Of a DNA stretch of 64,000 bases, positions 1 to 8,289 are shown piece by piece. A program made the position numbers and the translations under genes. The stretch's first letter is position 1. Each line of letters begins with the position of its first letter. This DNA is from DATBGE01 sp036558125. GTDB lineage: Bacteria > Gemmatimonadota > Gemmatimonadetes > Gemmatimonadales > GWC2-71-9. The stretch spans positions 1 through 64,000 of the forward strand of contig DATBGE010000082.1 in NCBI GenBank assembly GCA_036558125.1. Reading direction: 5' to 3'. The notes beneath the pieces are model-generated. The model saw only the letters and a program-made list of their open reading frames with translations, made no database searches and was not told where the DNA came from.

Positions 1-1
1 G

Positions 2-283
2 CTGACCGTGTCCCGAGTCATGGGACACGGCGGGGAAACCGAGCGGGTCGAGAATTACCGCGGAACGACAGTGAAGCTTGGGCTGCAGGAGAAGGTCCGC
101 CTCGAAATCGGAGTCTCCGATTCCTTCGTGGACATCACCACCCGCGCCATCCTCGGCTCCGCGCGCTCGGGAGACGTCGGAGACGGAAAGGTGTTTGTCC
201 TGGACGTGGAGCAGGTGCATCGCATCCGCACCGGCGAACGGGACGAGGCAGCGGTGACGCCGGCGGTCCCGGTTGAGGTCTGA
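2..283 (+). CDS. P-II family nitrogen regulatory protein, 5'-truncated by window edge
   Basis: C-terminal part of a P-II signal protein, which senses 2-oxoglutarate and ATP/ADP and controls ammonium assimilation. The reading frame is open to the window edge. Visible are the T-loop start (GHGGETERVENYRG), the B-loop region (SARSGDVGDGKVFV) and the C-loop RIRTGERDEAAV, all hallmarks of GlnB/GlnK. The tyrosine uridylylated in proteobacterial GlnB (Tyr51, in YRGAEY) is replaced: here the sequence reads YRGTTV, so uridylylation at that position is not possible, while the Tyr46 equivalent is kept. The gene converges on glutamine synthetase, its usual functional partner. The family call is firm; whether it is a GlnB or GlnK type cannot be told from the fragment. 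Confidence 0.9.
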   Translation: MTVSRVMGHGGETERVENYRGTTVKLGLQEKVRLEIGVSDSFVDITTRAILGSARSGDVGDGKVFVLDVEQVHRIRTGERDEAAVTPAVPVEV

Positions 284-287
284 GAAG

Positions 288-408
288 TAGCTATTAGCTA
301 TTAGCTGTTAGCTGTTGGTTAAAAAGCCGTAGGCCGTGAGCACTGAGCTCGGGCCTACGGCTCATGTCCTGCCAGCTAACAGCTAATAGCTAACTGCTAA
401 TAGCTAAT
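288..408. repeat. Paired inverted 7-bp-period tandem arrays
   Basis: Four units of TAGCTRT lie at 288-315 and five units of AGCTAAY (one TGCTAAT) at 374-408. The two arrays are reverse complements of each other and flank a terminator hairpin, so the whole space between the P-II gene and glnA can fold into one long cruciform or RNA stem. The same units recur at 13221-13309 and 62537-62600. Confidence 0.85.
321..362 (-). terminator. Intrinsic terminator of glnA
   Basis: An 11-bp perfect stem (AGCCGTAGGCC at 325-335 with GGCCTACGGCT at 352-362) is followed on the minus strand by a T5 run (plus-strand A at 321-325). It lies just downstream of the glnA stop. In the plus direction there is no T tract, so it is mainly a glnA terminator. 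Confidence 0.8.
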
Positions 409-419
409 CGCTCTTACCC

Positions 420-1880
420 TCACGCATCGTAATACAGGAAAAACTCATACGGATGCGGCCGCAGCGACACCGGTGCCACGTCCTTTGTCCGCTTCATCGA
501 GATCCAGGTATCGATCACGTCTTGCGTGAAGACGTCGCCCTCGAGCAGGAAGGCGTGATCCTTCTCCAGCGCATCGAGGGCTTCCGAGAGCGATCCAGGA
601 ACCATCTTGATGGTCGACTTCCGCTCGTCGTGGAGCTCGTACAGGTCCTCATCGATGGGCGTTGGCGGTTCGATCCTGCGCTTCACCCCATCCAGGCCGG
701 CCATGAGCATGGCTGAGAAGGCGAGGTAGGGGTTGCATGACGGATCGGGCGCCCGGAACTCGACCCGCCGAGCCTTGGGACTGTCGGAGTAGGTCGGGAT
801 CCGGCAGATCGCGGAGCGGTTGCGCTGCGAGTACATCAGGTTGACCGGCGCCTCGAAGCCCGGCACCAGCCGCCGGTAGCTGTTGGTCGTGGGGGCGCAG
901 AGTCCGAGCAATGCCGGCGCGTGGGCGATGAGCCCGCCGATATACCAGCGCGCCGTATCGGAGAGCAGCGCATAGCCCTTCTTGTCGAAGAAGAGGGGTG
1001 TGTTGTCCTTCCAGAGCGACTGGTGGCAGTGCATTCCGGAGCCGTTGTCGCCGAAAAGCGGCTTGGGCATGAACGTCGCCGTCAGGCCCAGGTTGTGGCA
1101 GACATTCTTGACGACGTACTTGTAGGCCAGCAGCCGGTCGGCGGTCTGCACCAGCGGGCCGAAGCGGAAATCGATCTCGGCCTGGCCGGCAGTTCCCACC
1201 TCATGGTGCTGCACTTCGACCGGCACCCCCGCCGCGATCAGCGCCAGCATGATCTTGCTGCGGACATCCTGCAGCCGGTCGACCGGCGGGACCGGGAAAT
1301 AGCCCTCCTTGTGTCGCGGCCGGTGGCCGGCATTGGGCGTCCCGTTCCGGCCCGAGTTCCAGATCCCCTCCTCCGAATCGATGTGGTAGTACCCCTCGTG
1401 CGCGTTCTGGTCGAACCGCACCGAGTTGAAGATGAAAAACTCGGCTTCCGGTCCCCAATACGAAGCCGTCGCGATGCCGGTGGTCTTGAGGTATTCCTCG
1501 GCCTTGAACGCGATGAACCGGGGATCCCGCGAATAGGGCTCGAGCGTGATCGGGTCGTAGATGTCGCAGATGATCGACAGCGTGGGAACCTCCAACACCG
1601 GATCGACGAAGGCGGTCGAGAGGTCCGGCATGAGCAGCATGTCGCTCTCGTTGATCGCCTGGAACCCGCGAATGGACGAACCGTCAAAGCCCAGCCCGTC
1701 CTTCACCATGTCCTCGTCCAGGGTCTCCGCGGGAATCGAGAAATGCTGCCAGGTGCCTGGAAGGTCGGTGAACTTGACGTCGATCACCTTGATCCCGCGC
1801 TCTTTGATCAGGTCGGTGATGCGCTTCAGCTCGCCGGCCGAGCGCGGCTTGGCGGCTGTGGGTTTGGTGGTTGCGGCCAT
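420..1880 (-). CDS. glnA: Glutamine synthetase type I
   Basis: ATP-dependent ligation of ammonium to glutamate, in the cytoplasm, as a dodecamer in this family. The 486-residue product has the N-terminal beta-grasp region (IKVIDVKFTDLPGTWQHFSI), the GFDGSSIRGF motif, the glutamate-binding and metal-binding loops (EAEFFIF, NGSGMHCHQS), the ATP-site KPLFGDNGSGM region and the C-terminal VEFRAPDPSCNPYLAFSAML. A tyrosine in DLYEL (about residue 414) sits at the adenylylation site of GSI-beta enzymes. I chose the ATG at 1880 because the family alignment begins just after it; the frame stays open upstream to 2087, but that extension is not GS-like. It is convergent with a P-II gene, which fits nitrogen control. 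Confidence 0.97.
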   Translation of the reverse strand: MAATTKPTAAKPRSAGELKRITDLIKERGIKVIDVKFTDLPGTWQHFSIPAETLDEDMVKDGLGFDGSSIRGFQAINESDMLLMPDLSTAFVDPVLEVPTLSIICDIYDPITLEPYSRDPRFIAFKAEEYLKTTGIATASYWGPEAEFFIFNSVRFDQNAHEGYYHIDSEEGIWNSGRNGTPNAGHRPRHKEGYFPVPPVDRLQDVRSKIMLALIAAGVPVEVQHHEVGTAGQAEIDFRFGPLVQTADRLLAYKYVVKNVCHNLGLTATFMPKPLFGDNGSGMHCHQSLWKDNTPLFFDKKGYALLSDTARWYIGGLIAHAPALLGLCAPTTNSYRRLVPGFEAPVNLMYSQRNRSAICRIPTYSDSPKARRVEFRAPDPSCNPYLAFSAMLMAGLDGVKRRIEPPTPIDEDLYELHDERKSTIKMVPGSLSEALDALEKDHAFLLEGDVFTQDVIDTWISMKRTKDVAPVSLRPHPYEFFLYYDA

Positions 1881-2270
1881 GGAATGTCTTCCAGAGGTGA
1901 GGGTACGCGGAATCGTTCGCCGATGCACAAAAAGGAATGCTCGCCCCAGCCAGCATCGTTGGGTGCTGACCTCGATGCGGAGGTCGAGGACGGAATGCCA
2001 GTCCCACGGCTCGGGAGAAAGAAACTCGGTGTTGACGCTGTTCCGGCCGCCTGCTGGTAGACTAATGCTCGATTTGCAGAGTGTCAAGCAGAACGTGCAG
2101 ATCTTGCAAATTTATCTGTGCACTTATGCACTTTATTCTGAATATTTCCACCAATATTGCCATACAAGACGCCAAACCGCACCGGATGCCGGTGCGGTTT
2201 CGGGGGCATTCTAGGCCATCTCAGCCAGAGGCCATCGAATAAATCGCAGCACTGCAAGGCGTTACATCTG
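1881..2270. promoter_or_regulatory. glnA upstream region with palindrome and hairpin
   Basis: This 390-bp space has no gene. About 2060-2165 is markedly AT-rich against the surrounding sequence and is the likely glnA promoter region. It contains an inverted repeat GTGCA-CTTA-TGCAC at 2118-2131 that could be an operator. A perfect 12-bp hairpin with a 3-nt loop (AAACCGCACCGG / CCGGTGCGGTTT, 2174-2200) lies downstream of the pfpI-like gene and probably ends its transcript. I could not assign a -35/-10 or sigma-54 element. Confidence 0.5.
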
Positions 2271-2891
2271 TCAGACCCCCTGGTCGGTCAATTCGTCCAC
2301 ACTGCGGTCCCAATGCCACTCCATGTAATGCGCCGCCTCAACCGCCAGCTCCTCCCCAAGGAGCCGCTCTACCACATGCAGCGCCATGTCCACTCCGGCG
2401 GAGACTCCGGCCGCCGTGATGACCTTGCCGTTATCGATGAAACGCTCGCGCCCATCGACCCGGGTGGAAGGGGCCAGCTCCTTCAGGAGGCTCAGCGCAC
2501 CGTGATGGGTCGTGGCCGCCATTCCGTCGAGCAGTCCAGCCTTGCCCAGGAGGAGGGAGCCCGTGCACACCGAGAGCAGCAACTCTGCATCGGCGGCCCG
2601 GCTCCTGATCCATCGGAGCAGCGCGTGGTTGTCGAGCTCGCGTCGGGTCCCGTAACCGCCTGGGATCAAGAGCACGTCCATGTGCGGAACCGTGTGGATC
2701 GTGTACTTCGGCTCGACCATGAACCCGCTCCGCATCGTGACGGGTCCCGGGGCGATCCCGACCAGCGATACGTTGAACGGTTGAATGCCGCTTCGTCGGC
2801 CGGCAATGGAGAACACCTCGAAGGGGCCGGCCACATCGAGCACCTCGGCCTCGTCGAATACCAGTACTCCTACGTGTCGTTGTTCAGGCAT
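2271..2891 (-). CDS. DJ-1/PfpI family protein (glutamine amidotransferase-like)
   Basis: A 206-residue single-domain DJ-1/PfpI protein of the type found as the sensor half of GATase1/AraC-like regulators, but without a DNA-binding domain. The fold is seen in the N-terminal VGVLVFDEAEVLDVAGPFEVF, the central LLIPGGYGTRRE and the nucleophile elbow LLLSVCTGSLLLGKAGLLDG, where the cysteine follows SV. THHGALSLL provides the usual nearby histidines. The ATG at 2891 overlaps the stop of the upstream thioesterase by 8 bp, suggesting translational coupling. Its substrate is unknown; such proteins include isonitrile hydratases and proteases, so I leave the activity open. Confidence 0.85.
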   Translation of the reverse strand: MPEQRHVGVLVFDEAEVLDVAGPFEVFSIAGRRSGIQPFNVSLVGIAPGPVTMRSGFMVEPKYTIHTVPHMDVLLIPGGYGTRRELDNHALLRWIRSRAADAELLLSVCTGSLLLGKAGLLDGMAATTHHGALSLLKELAPSTRVDGRERFIDNGKVITAAGVSAGVDMALHVVERLLGEELAVEAAHYMEWHWDRSVDELTDQGV

Positions 2892-3408
2892 GGACCCGCG
2901 AGAGGTGGTCCGGCCGCTGCTCGTCGAGCCACTTGAGTCGGGCTTCCATTTCCTCATCGAGTTGCTTGCGGAAGTCCTGGAGCCGGACTGCGTACTGCTC
3001 GAGTGCCACATCCACCGCCGAGGTGGGTGTCCACTTGGGCGCCAGCTTGGGCTTGCCCTCGTGATCGAGCGCCACGAACACGATGACGCAGTGCGAGGCG
3101 CGCTGTAACGTGGTCCCCATCGGGTCGCCGGCGTAGACATCGACCGCGATATGCATACTGGTGTTGCCCGTTCTGATGACCTGGGCCCGCATCTCGACCA
3201 GCTCGCCGACGTGGATTGGCCGCAGGAAGTGGATGCCGCCGACGTACGAGGTCACGCAGTAATCGCCACTCCACCCGACGGCACAGCTGTAGGCGGCCTG
3301 GTCAATCCATTTCATGACGGCTCCGCCGTGAACCTTGCCACCAAAGTTCACGTGGATGGGTTCCGCGAGGAATCGGAGCGTGATCCGGTGAGGGCGGGTT
3401 GCGGTCAT
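2884..3408 (-). CDS. Acyl-CoA thioesterase, hotdog fold (YciA/ACOT type)
   Basis: Hydrolyses acyl-CoA thioesters in the cytoplasm. The product (174 residues) carries the hotdog signature VNFGGKVHGGAVMKWIDQAAYSCA, with the Asp of the ID motif that YciA-type enzymes use, followed by the strand pattern CVTSYVGGIHFLRPIHVGELVEMRAQV and a conserved basic/acidic C-terminal tail. I prefer the ATG at 3408; a GTG at 3420 in the same frame is possible and neither has a good ribosome-binding site. It is the first gene of a two-gene unit with the PfpI-like protein. A divergent kinase gene starts 130 bp away. Confidence 0.88.
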   Translation of the reverse strand: MTATRPHRITLRFLAEPIHVNFGGKVHGGAVMKWIDQAAYSCAVGWSGDYCVTSYVGGIHFLRPIHVGELVEMRAQVIRTGNTSMHIAVDVYAGDPMGTTLQRASHCVIVFVALDHEGKPKLAPKWTPTSAVDVALEQYAVRLQDFRKQLDEEMEARLKWLDEQRPDHLSRVHA

Positions 3409-3441
3409 ATCGTGAGCCACGCGAGAGGTGGCTTCATATTA

Positions 3442-3476
3442 CAGGCGACCGGTGACAGGCGACAGGCGACGAGGGC
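3442..3476. repeat. 7-bp-period tandem array (CAGGCGA type)
   Basis: Units CAGGCGA, CCGGTGA, CAGGCGA, CAGGCGA and CGAGGGC follow each other without gaps in the spacer between two divergent genes. The sequence differs from the TAGCTRT arrays but the period is the same. Confidence 0.7.
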
Positions 3477-3539
3477 CCGCTTTGGGCAACGGGCGTCCCC
3501 TCACTACCACCGATCCGCGCCCGCCCCCAGATTTGACCC

Positions 3540-5255
3540 ATGCCCCCTGACATACCTTGTCCTACCTGTCGCACCCCCATCCCTGCGACGGCGAACTTCT
3601 GCCCCGGCTGTGGCAAGGAGCATCAAGGAGCGGCTGCGGCGGCCACGTCGTTCGCAACCGACGTTCCGGTGCAGGATCGACTGGCTCGGGCCCTCGGTCC
3701 GAAATACGAGGTCCGGCGCCTCCTGGGACAGGGCGGGTTCGCCGAGGTGTACGAGGTCTGGGATAAGGACCTGCAGCGGCGGCTCGCGGTCAAGGTTCTG
3801 AAGCCCGATATCGCATGGTCCGCCGGGATGCTGGACCGCTTCAAGCATGAGGCGCGGGCCATTGCCCGGCTCAATCACGCGAACATTCTGGCGATTCATT
3901 TCGTCGGAGACGGCGAGGGGCTGGTGTACTACGCTATGCCCTTCGTCGAAGGCCAGTCGCTCGCGGAGCTCTTGCGAACTCGAGGGGCGCTGGATCCTGA
4001 ACGCGCTCTCACCCTGACTCGCCCGCTGCTCGACGCCCTGTCCCACGCCCACGAGAGCGGCCTGATTCACCGGGATATCAAGCCCGACAACGTGATGATC
4101 GAGGCTTCGAGCGGCCGCCCTCTCCTGGTGGACTTCGGGATCGCCAAACGGGTGGACGGTGAGGTCGCGCACTTCACTCAGACCGGATTCGTGGTGGGGA
4201 CTCCGCAGTACATGAGTCCCGAACAGGCGTTGGGGCAGGGCGACGTGGATGCCCGGTCCGATCTCTATGCCATGGGGGCCGTGCTGTTCCAGATGGTCAC
4301 CGGGACTCCGCCTTACGAAGGGGAATCATCACAGGAGATCGTGGGGAAGCACTTGAGCGAGCCGGTGCCGATCGCGACCACGAAGAACGCCCGGATTCCG
4401 ATGTGGCTCTCCAACGTGATCGTGCGAGCGATGGCCAAGCGTCCGGCGGACCGGTTCCAGTCGGCCAAGGAGCTGACGGAGGCGCTGCAGAGCGGCCGGA
4501 GTACCGGGCCGCAGGGCACTGTGAGTGCCGAGCGGGTGGCCAAGAAGATTCAGAATCAGGACTCGACCGTACTGCTCACCAGCCACGAACGTCCGGTCAC
4601 GGCGGCGGCCCCGCCGCCTACGGTGATCAAGCCGCCTCCGCCCTCGAAACCCGCCCGCCGCTGGCCCTCGGTCCTTCTTCTTATCCTCGTGCTTGGCATC
4701 GCGGCACTGCTGGTAATCGCCCGTGGAGGGCCGGTCCTCGCGGTCGAGAACCAGCTGATCGAGCCGATCAACCTCGTCGTAGACGGCGTCACCTACAAAA
4801 TTGCCCCCGGCGCGATTTCGTCGGTCAGAATCCGCCGTGGCCGACCGTTGGCCGCCCAGTGGTTTCTGGTGCGGCCGCAGTCGGCGTCGGGGAAACCGAT
4901 GGGTGTGGATGTGCAGGGAACCATCACGGAGGTCCGGCCCCGCGGCCGGCTTAGTCGTGTAGTTGATGCCGGTGCCGCGGCGGTGCCCGTCTTCGCGCCG
5001 CTGGTCACCAACATGACTTCAGGCGCCCTCGGGGTGACGATCAACGCGGGGCTGGCCGGTGCGGCGGACTGCAATTGCTCGATACCGCCAGGGACCACTC
5101 GAGCTCACGTTGGCTACTGGCCGCTCTTCCTGAACAGCACTGTGCAGGCCTACACGCCAGGCGGGACTCGCGCCACCTTCCAGAAGCTTGGACCTGAGGC
5201 GGACCGTGCCTCGGGCACTGTCGGGCTTCGCTTTGAGGACAAAGACTTCCGCTAG
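3540..5255 (+). CDS. Ser/Thr protein kinase with N-terminal zinc ribbon and C-terminal membrane anchor
   Basis: PknB-type kinase of 571 residues. Order: a zinc ribbon (CPTC at 7-10, CPGC at 21-24), kinase domain about 56-320 with the glycine loop GQGGFAEV (63-70), ATP-binding Lys85, catalytic loop HRDIKPDN (177-184) and DFG (198-200), an alanine/proline-rich linker, one transmembrane segment near 373-395 (VLLLILVLGIAALLVIA) and an approximately 170-residue extracytoplasmic domain of unknown fold. All catalytic residues are present, so it should be active. The zinc ribbon is a common N-terminal add-on in kinases of this group. The outside domain may sense a signal in the envelope; what it binds is unknown. 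Confidence 0.93.
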   Translation: MPPDIPCPTCRTPIPATANFCPGCGKEHQGAAAAATSFATDVPVQDRLARALGPKYEVRRLLGQGGFAEVYEVWDKDLQRRLAVKVLKPDIAWSAGMLDRFKHEARAIARLNHANILAIHFVGDGEGLVYYAMPFVEGQSLAELLRTRGALDPERALTLTRPLLDALSHAHESGLIHRDIKPDNVMIEASSGRPLLVDFGIAKRVDGEVAHFTQTGFVVGTPQYMSPEQALGQGDVDARSDLYAMGAVLFQMVTGTPPYEGESSQEIVGKHLSEPVPIATTKNARIPMWLSNVIVRAMAKRPADRFQSAKELTEALQSGRSTGPQGTVSAERVAKKIQNQDSTVLLTSHERPVTAAAPPPTVIKPPPPSKPARRWPSVLLLILVLGIAALLVIARGGPVLAVENQLIEPINLVVDGVTYKIAPGAISSVRIRRGRPLAAQWFLVRPQSASGKPMGVDVQGTITEVRPRGRLSRVVDAGAAAVPVFAPLVTNMTSGALGVTINAGLAGAADCNCSIPPGTTRAHVGYWPLFLNSTVQAYTPGGTRATFQKLGPEADRASGTVGLRFEDKDFR

Positions 5256-5261
5256 CCCGCC

Positions 5262-5969
5262 TCAGGGGTTCTCGAACGTGCTGCGATCTCCCGGCAACGG
5301 CACCCGGCAGGCATTGGCATTTCCGATCTCGCAGGCGCGACGGTACAACGCGGCCGCGCGATCCGGATCGCGATCCACTCCCCGCCCATTCTCATACATG
5401 TTCCCCAGCAGCACACAGCCGTTCGCGTCCAGCTCCTGACAGGCCTGGAGATACAGCGCCGCTGCCCGGCCCCGATCCTGGCTCACGCCCTGCCCATTCT
5501 CGTAGAGCGTACCCAACTTCACGCAGGATGACTGTCGGCCCAGTCCACAGGCCTGGCGGTAATAAGCGACAGCATTGGTCGAGTTCTGGATCACCCCGGT
5601 ACCTTGCTCGTACGAGGTGCCTAGCCTGGCGCAGCCCTCGGCCGAGCCCATATCGCAACCCCGCCGGAAGTACGAGTTGGCCCGTTCCCGGTTCGGGTTC
5701 ATCTGAACACCCGCTTCGTTCCAGATGCCGAGCTGGGTACAGGCCGGTGCGTAGCCGTTGTCACACGTGCCCGAGAGAATTCGCACCGCCTCGTCGTTCG
5801 ATTGGGTGACTCCCCGTCCACCGGCGAGCAGGTCCGCGTAGTGAACGCACTCCGCGTAATCACCAGCCTGACAGGCCTGCAAAATCTCCTGCGGCGTCAG
5901 CGCGAGCTGGGCCTGCGCCTCATTGGTCGTCGCGGCCATCAGCACCAGGGCCGCCAGCATCCATCTCAT
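5262..5969 (-). CDS. Secreted Sel1-repeat protein
   Basis: A 235-residue protein with an N-terminal signal peptide (cleavage likely after NEAQA) and about five Sel1-like helical repeats, visible as recurring AxxLGxxYExGxGVxxDxxxAAxLYxxAC units from residue 60 to 220. Each repeat ends in a cysteine-containing segment (RRGCDMGSAEGC, RQACGLGRQSSC), a pattern seen in secreted beta-lactamase-HcpA-like Sel1 proteins, where cysteines pair within repeats. It probably mediates protein-protein contacts in the periplasm. Its start overlaps the dinB stop by 4 bp (ATGA), so the two are co-transcribed, although no functional link is obvious. Confidence 0.88.
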   Translation of the reverse strand: MRWMLAALVLMAATTNEAQAQLALTPQEILQACQAGDYAECVHYADLLAGGRGVTQSNDEAVRILSGTCDNGYAPACTQLGIWNEAGVQMNPNRERANSYFRRGCDMGSAEGCARLGTSYEQGTGVIQNSTNAVAYYRQACGLGRQSSCVKLGTLYENGQGVSQDRGRAAALYLQACQELDANGCVLLGNMYENGRGVDRDPDRAAALYRRACEIGNANACRVPLPGDRSTFENP

Positions 5970-7159
5970 TCCCGCTCCTGTCTCCTGAGCGGCAGCGTTT
6001 CCGCCGTCGCTACTGCATCGAACCCGAACTTCTTCCTGACCTGATCTATCGCGGTGGTGAGTTCCCGCAATTTTGTACGTTCGACCGGCTCAAAGAGATC
6101 CTCGGTGGCCGATTCTACGATATTGGTCGCCGCCACACCGATCAGCCGGACGCCCTTCTTTCTCCGTACCACGTCCTCGAATGCGCGATCGAACAGTGCC
6201 CGGGCCGCGACGAGGATCTCCTTGTCCAGCGAGGTCGGCTCGTCCAGCGTGTGGCGACGAGTGACCGTGTAGAAATCGCCGTGACGCAGCTTGAGGGCGA
6301 CCGTGCGCGCCGCGAGGCCTTCTTCCCGCAATTGACCGGCAACCCGGCTCACGAACAGCGCGAGCAGGGCGTCGAGCCGCCCCTTCTCAGTCGCATCGCG
6401 CGAGAGCGTCGTCTCCCGGCTCACTGAGCGGGGGAGCCGATCGGCGCTGAGCTTGGAGGATCCATAGCCGTGCGCCCGCAGCTTGAGCTCTCGCGCACCG
6501 TCTCCCAGAATCCGTTGCAGGTTCTCCAGCTCCATGTCCTGAATCTGGCGGACGTCTGTGAGACCAAGCCTGGCCCAGCGCTCCGCCGTTTTCGGTCCTA
6601 CGCCCGGCAACGCTCGCAGCGGCAGTCCTGCCAGGAATCCTTCCTCCCAGCCGGCGCGAATTTCCATCAGTCCACGCGGCTTGGCCTGGTCCGAGGCCAG
6701 TTTGGCGATCATCCGGTTGGTGCCAATTCCGATGCTGCTATCGAGCCCGGTCTCCTGCTTCACCGCATCGCGGATCCGCTCCGCTTCGGGCAGCAGCGAA
6801 ACCGGGAACAGGCGCTCGGTGCCGGTGAAATCAAGATACGCCTCATCCAGCGAGGCCATCACCACTGTCGGCGAATAGCGCCGGAGTACCCCCAACACCG
6901 CGCGCGAGGCATCGCGGTAGTGCCGGAAGGCGCCCCGGAAGAACGTGGCTTGCGGACAGCGCCGCGCCGCTTCCGCAATCGGCATCCCCGCCCGAACTCC
7001 AAACTTCCGCGCCGCGTAGGAGGCCGACTGCACGACTCCCCGTTCCTCCCGTCGTCCTCCCACCACGAGGAACTCGACGTTCCGCAGCTCCGGGTGGCGC
7101 TGCCGGCACACCTCGACGAAAAAGGCATCCAGGTCCAGGTGCAGCGTTCGTGCAGCCAT
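5966..7159 (-). CDS. dinB: DNA polymerase IV (Y family)
   Basis: Error-prone translesion DNA polymerase, 397 residues. It starts with the catalytic DLDAFFVEV motif (first metal-binding Asp and the aromatic steric gate), then SYAARKFGVRAGMP and the second catalytic motif SLDEAYLDFTG. Next come the thumb helix-hairpin-helix LRALPGVGPKTAERWARLGLTDV and the little-finger domain (RSVSRETTL, VALKLRHGDFYTVTRR). I place the start at the ATG at 7159, which has GGAGG four bases upstream; a TTG directly before it is too close to that site. There is no LexA-like box that I can recognise upstream. Confidence 0.95.
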   Translation of the reverse strand: MAARTLHLDLDAFFVEVCRQRHPELRNVEFLVVGGRREERGVVQSASYAARKFGVRAGMPIAEAARRCPQATFFRGAFRHYRDASRAVLGVLRRYSPTVVMASLDEAYLDFTGTERLFPVSLLPEAERIRDAVKQETGLDSSIGIGTNRMIAKLASDQAKPRGLMEIRAGWEEGFLAGLPLRALPGVGPKTAERWARLGLTDVRQIQDMELENLQRILGDGARELKLRAHGYGSSKLSADRLPRSVSRETTLSRDATEKGRLDALLALFVSRVAGQLREEGLAARTVALKLRHGDFYTVTRRHTLDEPTSLDKEILVAARALFDRAFEDVVRRKKGVRLIGVAATNIVESATEDLFEPVERTKLRELTTAIDQVRKKFGFDAVATAETLPLRRQERE

Positions 7160-7181
7160 CAAGCCTCCATGCTCCGACCCC

Positions 7182-8177
7182 CTACGGAAGCTTCACTTCC
7201 ACAACACTCGCGCTCGAATCGGTCGCTCCGGCGTTCGCCCCCCAGGGCATGTTGAGGTTCGCCAGATAGATCGCATTGCCCTTCGCCTTGAGCTCGGCCG
7301 GGAAGTGCATCGGGCCTGCCGGGCCGTTGACCGCGATCTCGGTGATTTCCCCCGCCTGAGTCACCTTCACCAGGGCATTCCGGATGTTGCAGGCGATCCA
7401 GAGGTTGTCCTGTCCGTCGACAATCACACCGTCGGCGCCCATCAACCGGGGGTCCTTCACGAAGCTCTCGATCTTGCCGGGCTTGTAGTCGGGCTTGACC
7501 TCGATCCGGCTCACCTCGCCGGTCCCCGTATTCACCGTGTAGACGAGTCCCTTGGAGTCGACCGCCACACCGTTTACGGTGTAGGGCCGGACCCCTACCG
7601 TGGTGTCGGGATTCATCGGGGAGTAATCCTTCGCAAAGACTTGCGCCTTCCCGCCCTTCGGTCCGACATGATACAACGCGTGACTGTCTCCACCACCGAT
7701 CCAGAGATGTCCTGAATGATCGAACGCGAGGCCGTTAGCTCCCATCGCGCCGGTGGCGAATTTCGAAACGTCGCTGGTCGCGCTGAAGTCCGATGCGCCA
7801 ATCCGGTCCGCGGCGACTTTCAATACCCAGCCCGAATCGGGTACCGCGAAATAGAGATTCCCCGTGTCATCGGCCGCGACGCCGAGTATGCCGACTCCTG
7901 GGACCGGTAGAACGGCGACCCGGGTCGGCGCCGGATCAGCGGGATCGATGCGGTATACCGCCGCATCCTTCCAGTCCGCCACGTACAGTTTTCCGCCATG
8001 CTCGGCGATTCCCTCAATATGGGAGCCGGGGCCACCTATGACGGCCAGAGTCCGGGTGTTTGAATCCGCAGGCTCCATTGTTTCTGCTTTCTCTGCCGGC
8101 TGCTGCTTCGGAGCGCAGGCCAGAGCAAACGCCAGTAGCCCCAGCATCGTCCCGCCGCTCAAAATTGACGACCTCAC
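7182..8177 (-). CDS. SMP-30/NHL-type beta-propeller lipoprotein
   Basis: A 331-residue secreted propeller protein related to SMP-30/gluconolactonase and NHL proteins. The GTG at 8177 is chosen because GGAGG precedes it by four bases and the product then begins with a signal peptide ending in FALAC, a likely lipidation cysteine. The mature protein shows repeated blades of the form GxxxGVAxDxxGNLYxAxxxxxxVxKV (GILGVAADDTGNLYFAV, GANGLAFDHSGHLWIGG, TVNGVAVDSKGLVYTVN, GADGVIVDGQDNLWIAC). The role could be a lactonase or a binding protein; I cannot identify a metal site with confidence. Transcribed divergently from the next gene. Confidence 0.82.
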   Translation of the reverse strand: MRSSILSGGTMLGLLAFALACAPKQQPAEKAETMEPADSNTRTLAVIGGPGSHIEGIAEHGGKLYVADWKDAAVYRIDPADPAPTRVAVLPVPGVGILGVAADDTGNLYFAVPDSGWVLKVAADRIGASDFSATSDVSKFATGAMGANGLAFDHSGHLWIGGGDSHALYHVGPKGGKAQVFAKDYSPMNPDTTVGVRPYTVNGVAVDSKGLVYTVNTGTGEVSRIEVKPDYKPGKIESFVKDPRLMGADGVIVDGQDNLWIACNIRNALVKVTQAGEITEIAVNGPAGPMHFPAELKAKGNAIYLANLNMPWGANAGATDSSASVVEVKLP

Positions 8178-8289
8178 TTTTCCTCCAGACGAATAGCGGT
8201 GAATTCCATTCCTCGAACCCGGAAATCTACCCTCGCCCCTTTCCCCGGCTACCACGCCGGGGCCCCCACACTTAGCCTTTAGCCCACTT

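Noticed and set aside
288..408. Heptad arrays as a CRISPR array
   Set aside because: Units are 7 bp with no unique spacers; there are no cas genes and the arms are simple inverted tandem repeats.
2085..2165. Sigma-54 promoter for glnA
   Set aside because: TGCAC and TTGCA occur on the minus strand, but the spacing does not fit the -24/-12 consensus.
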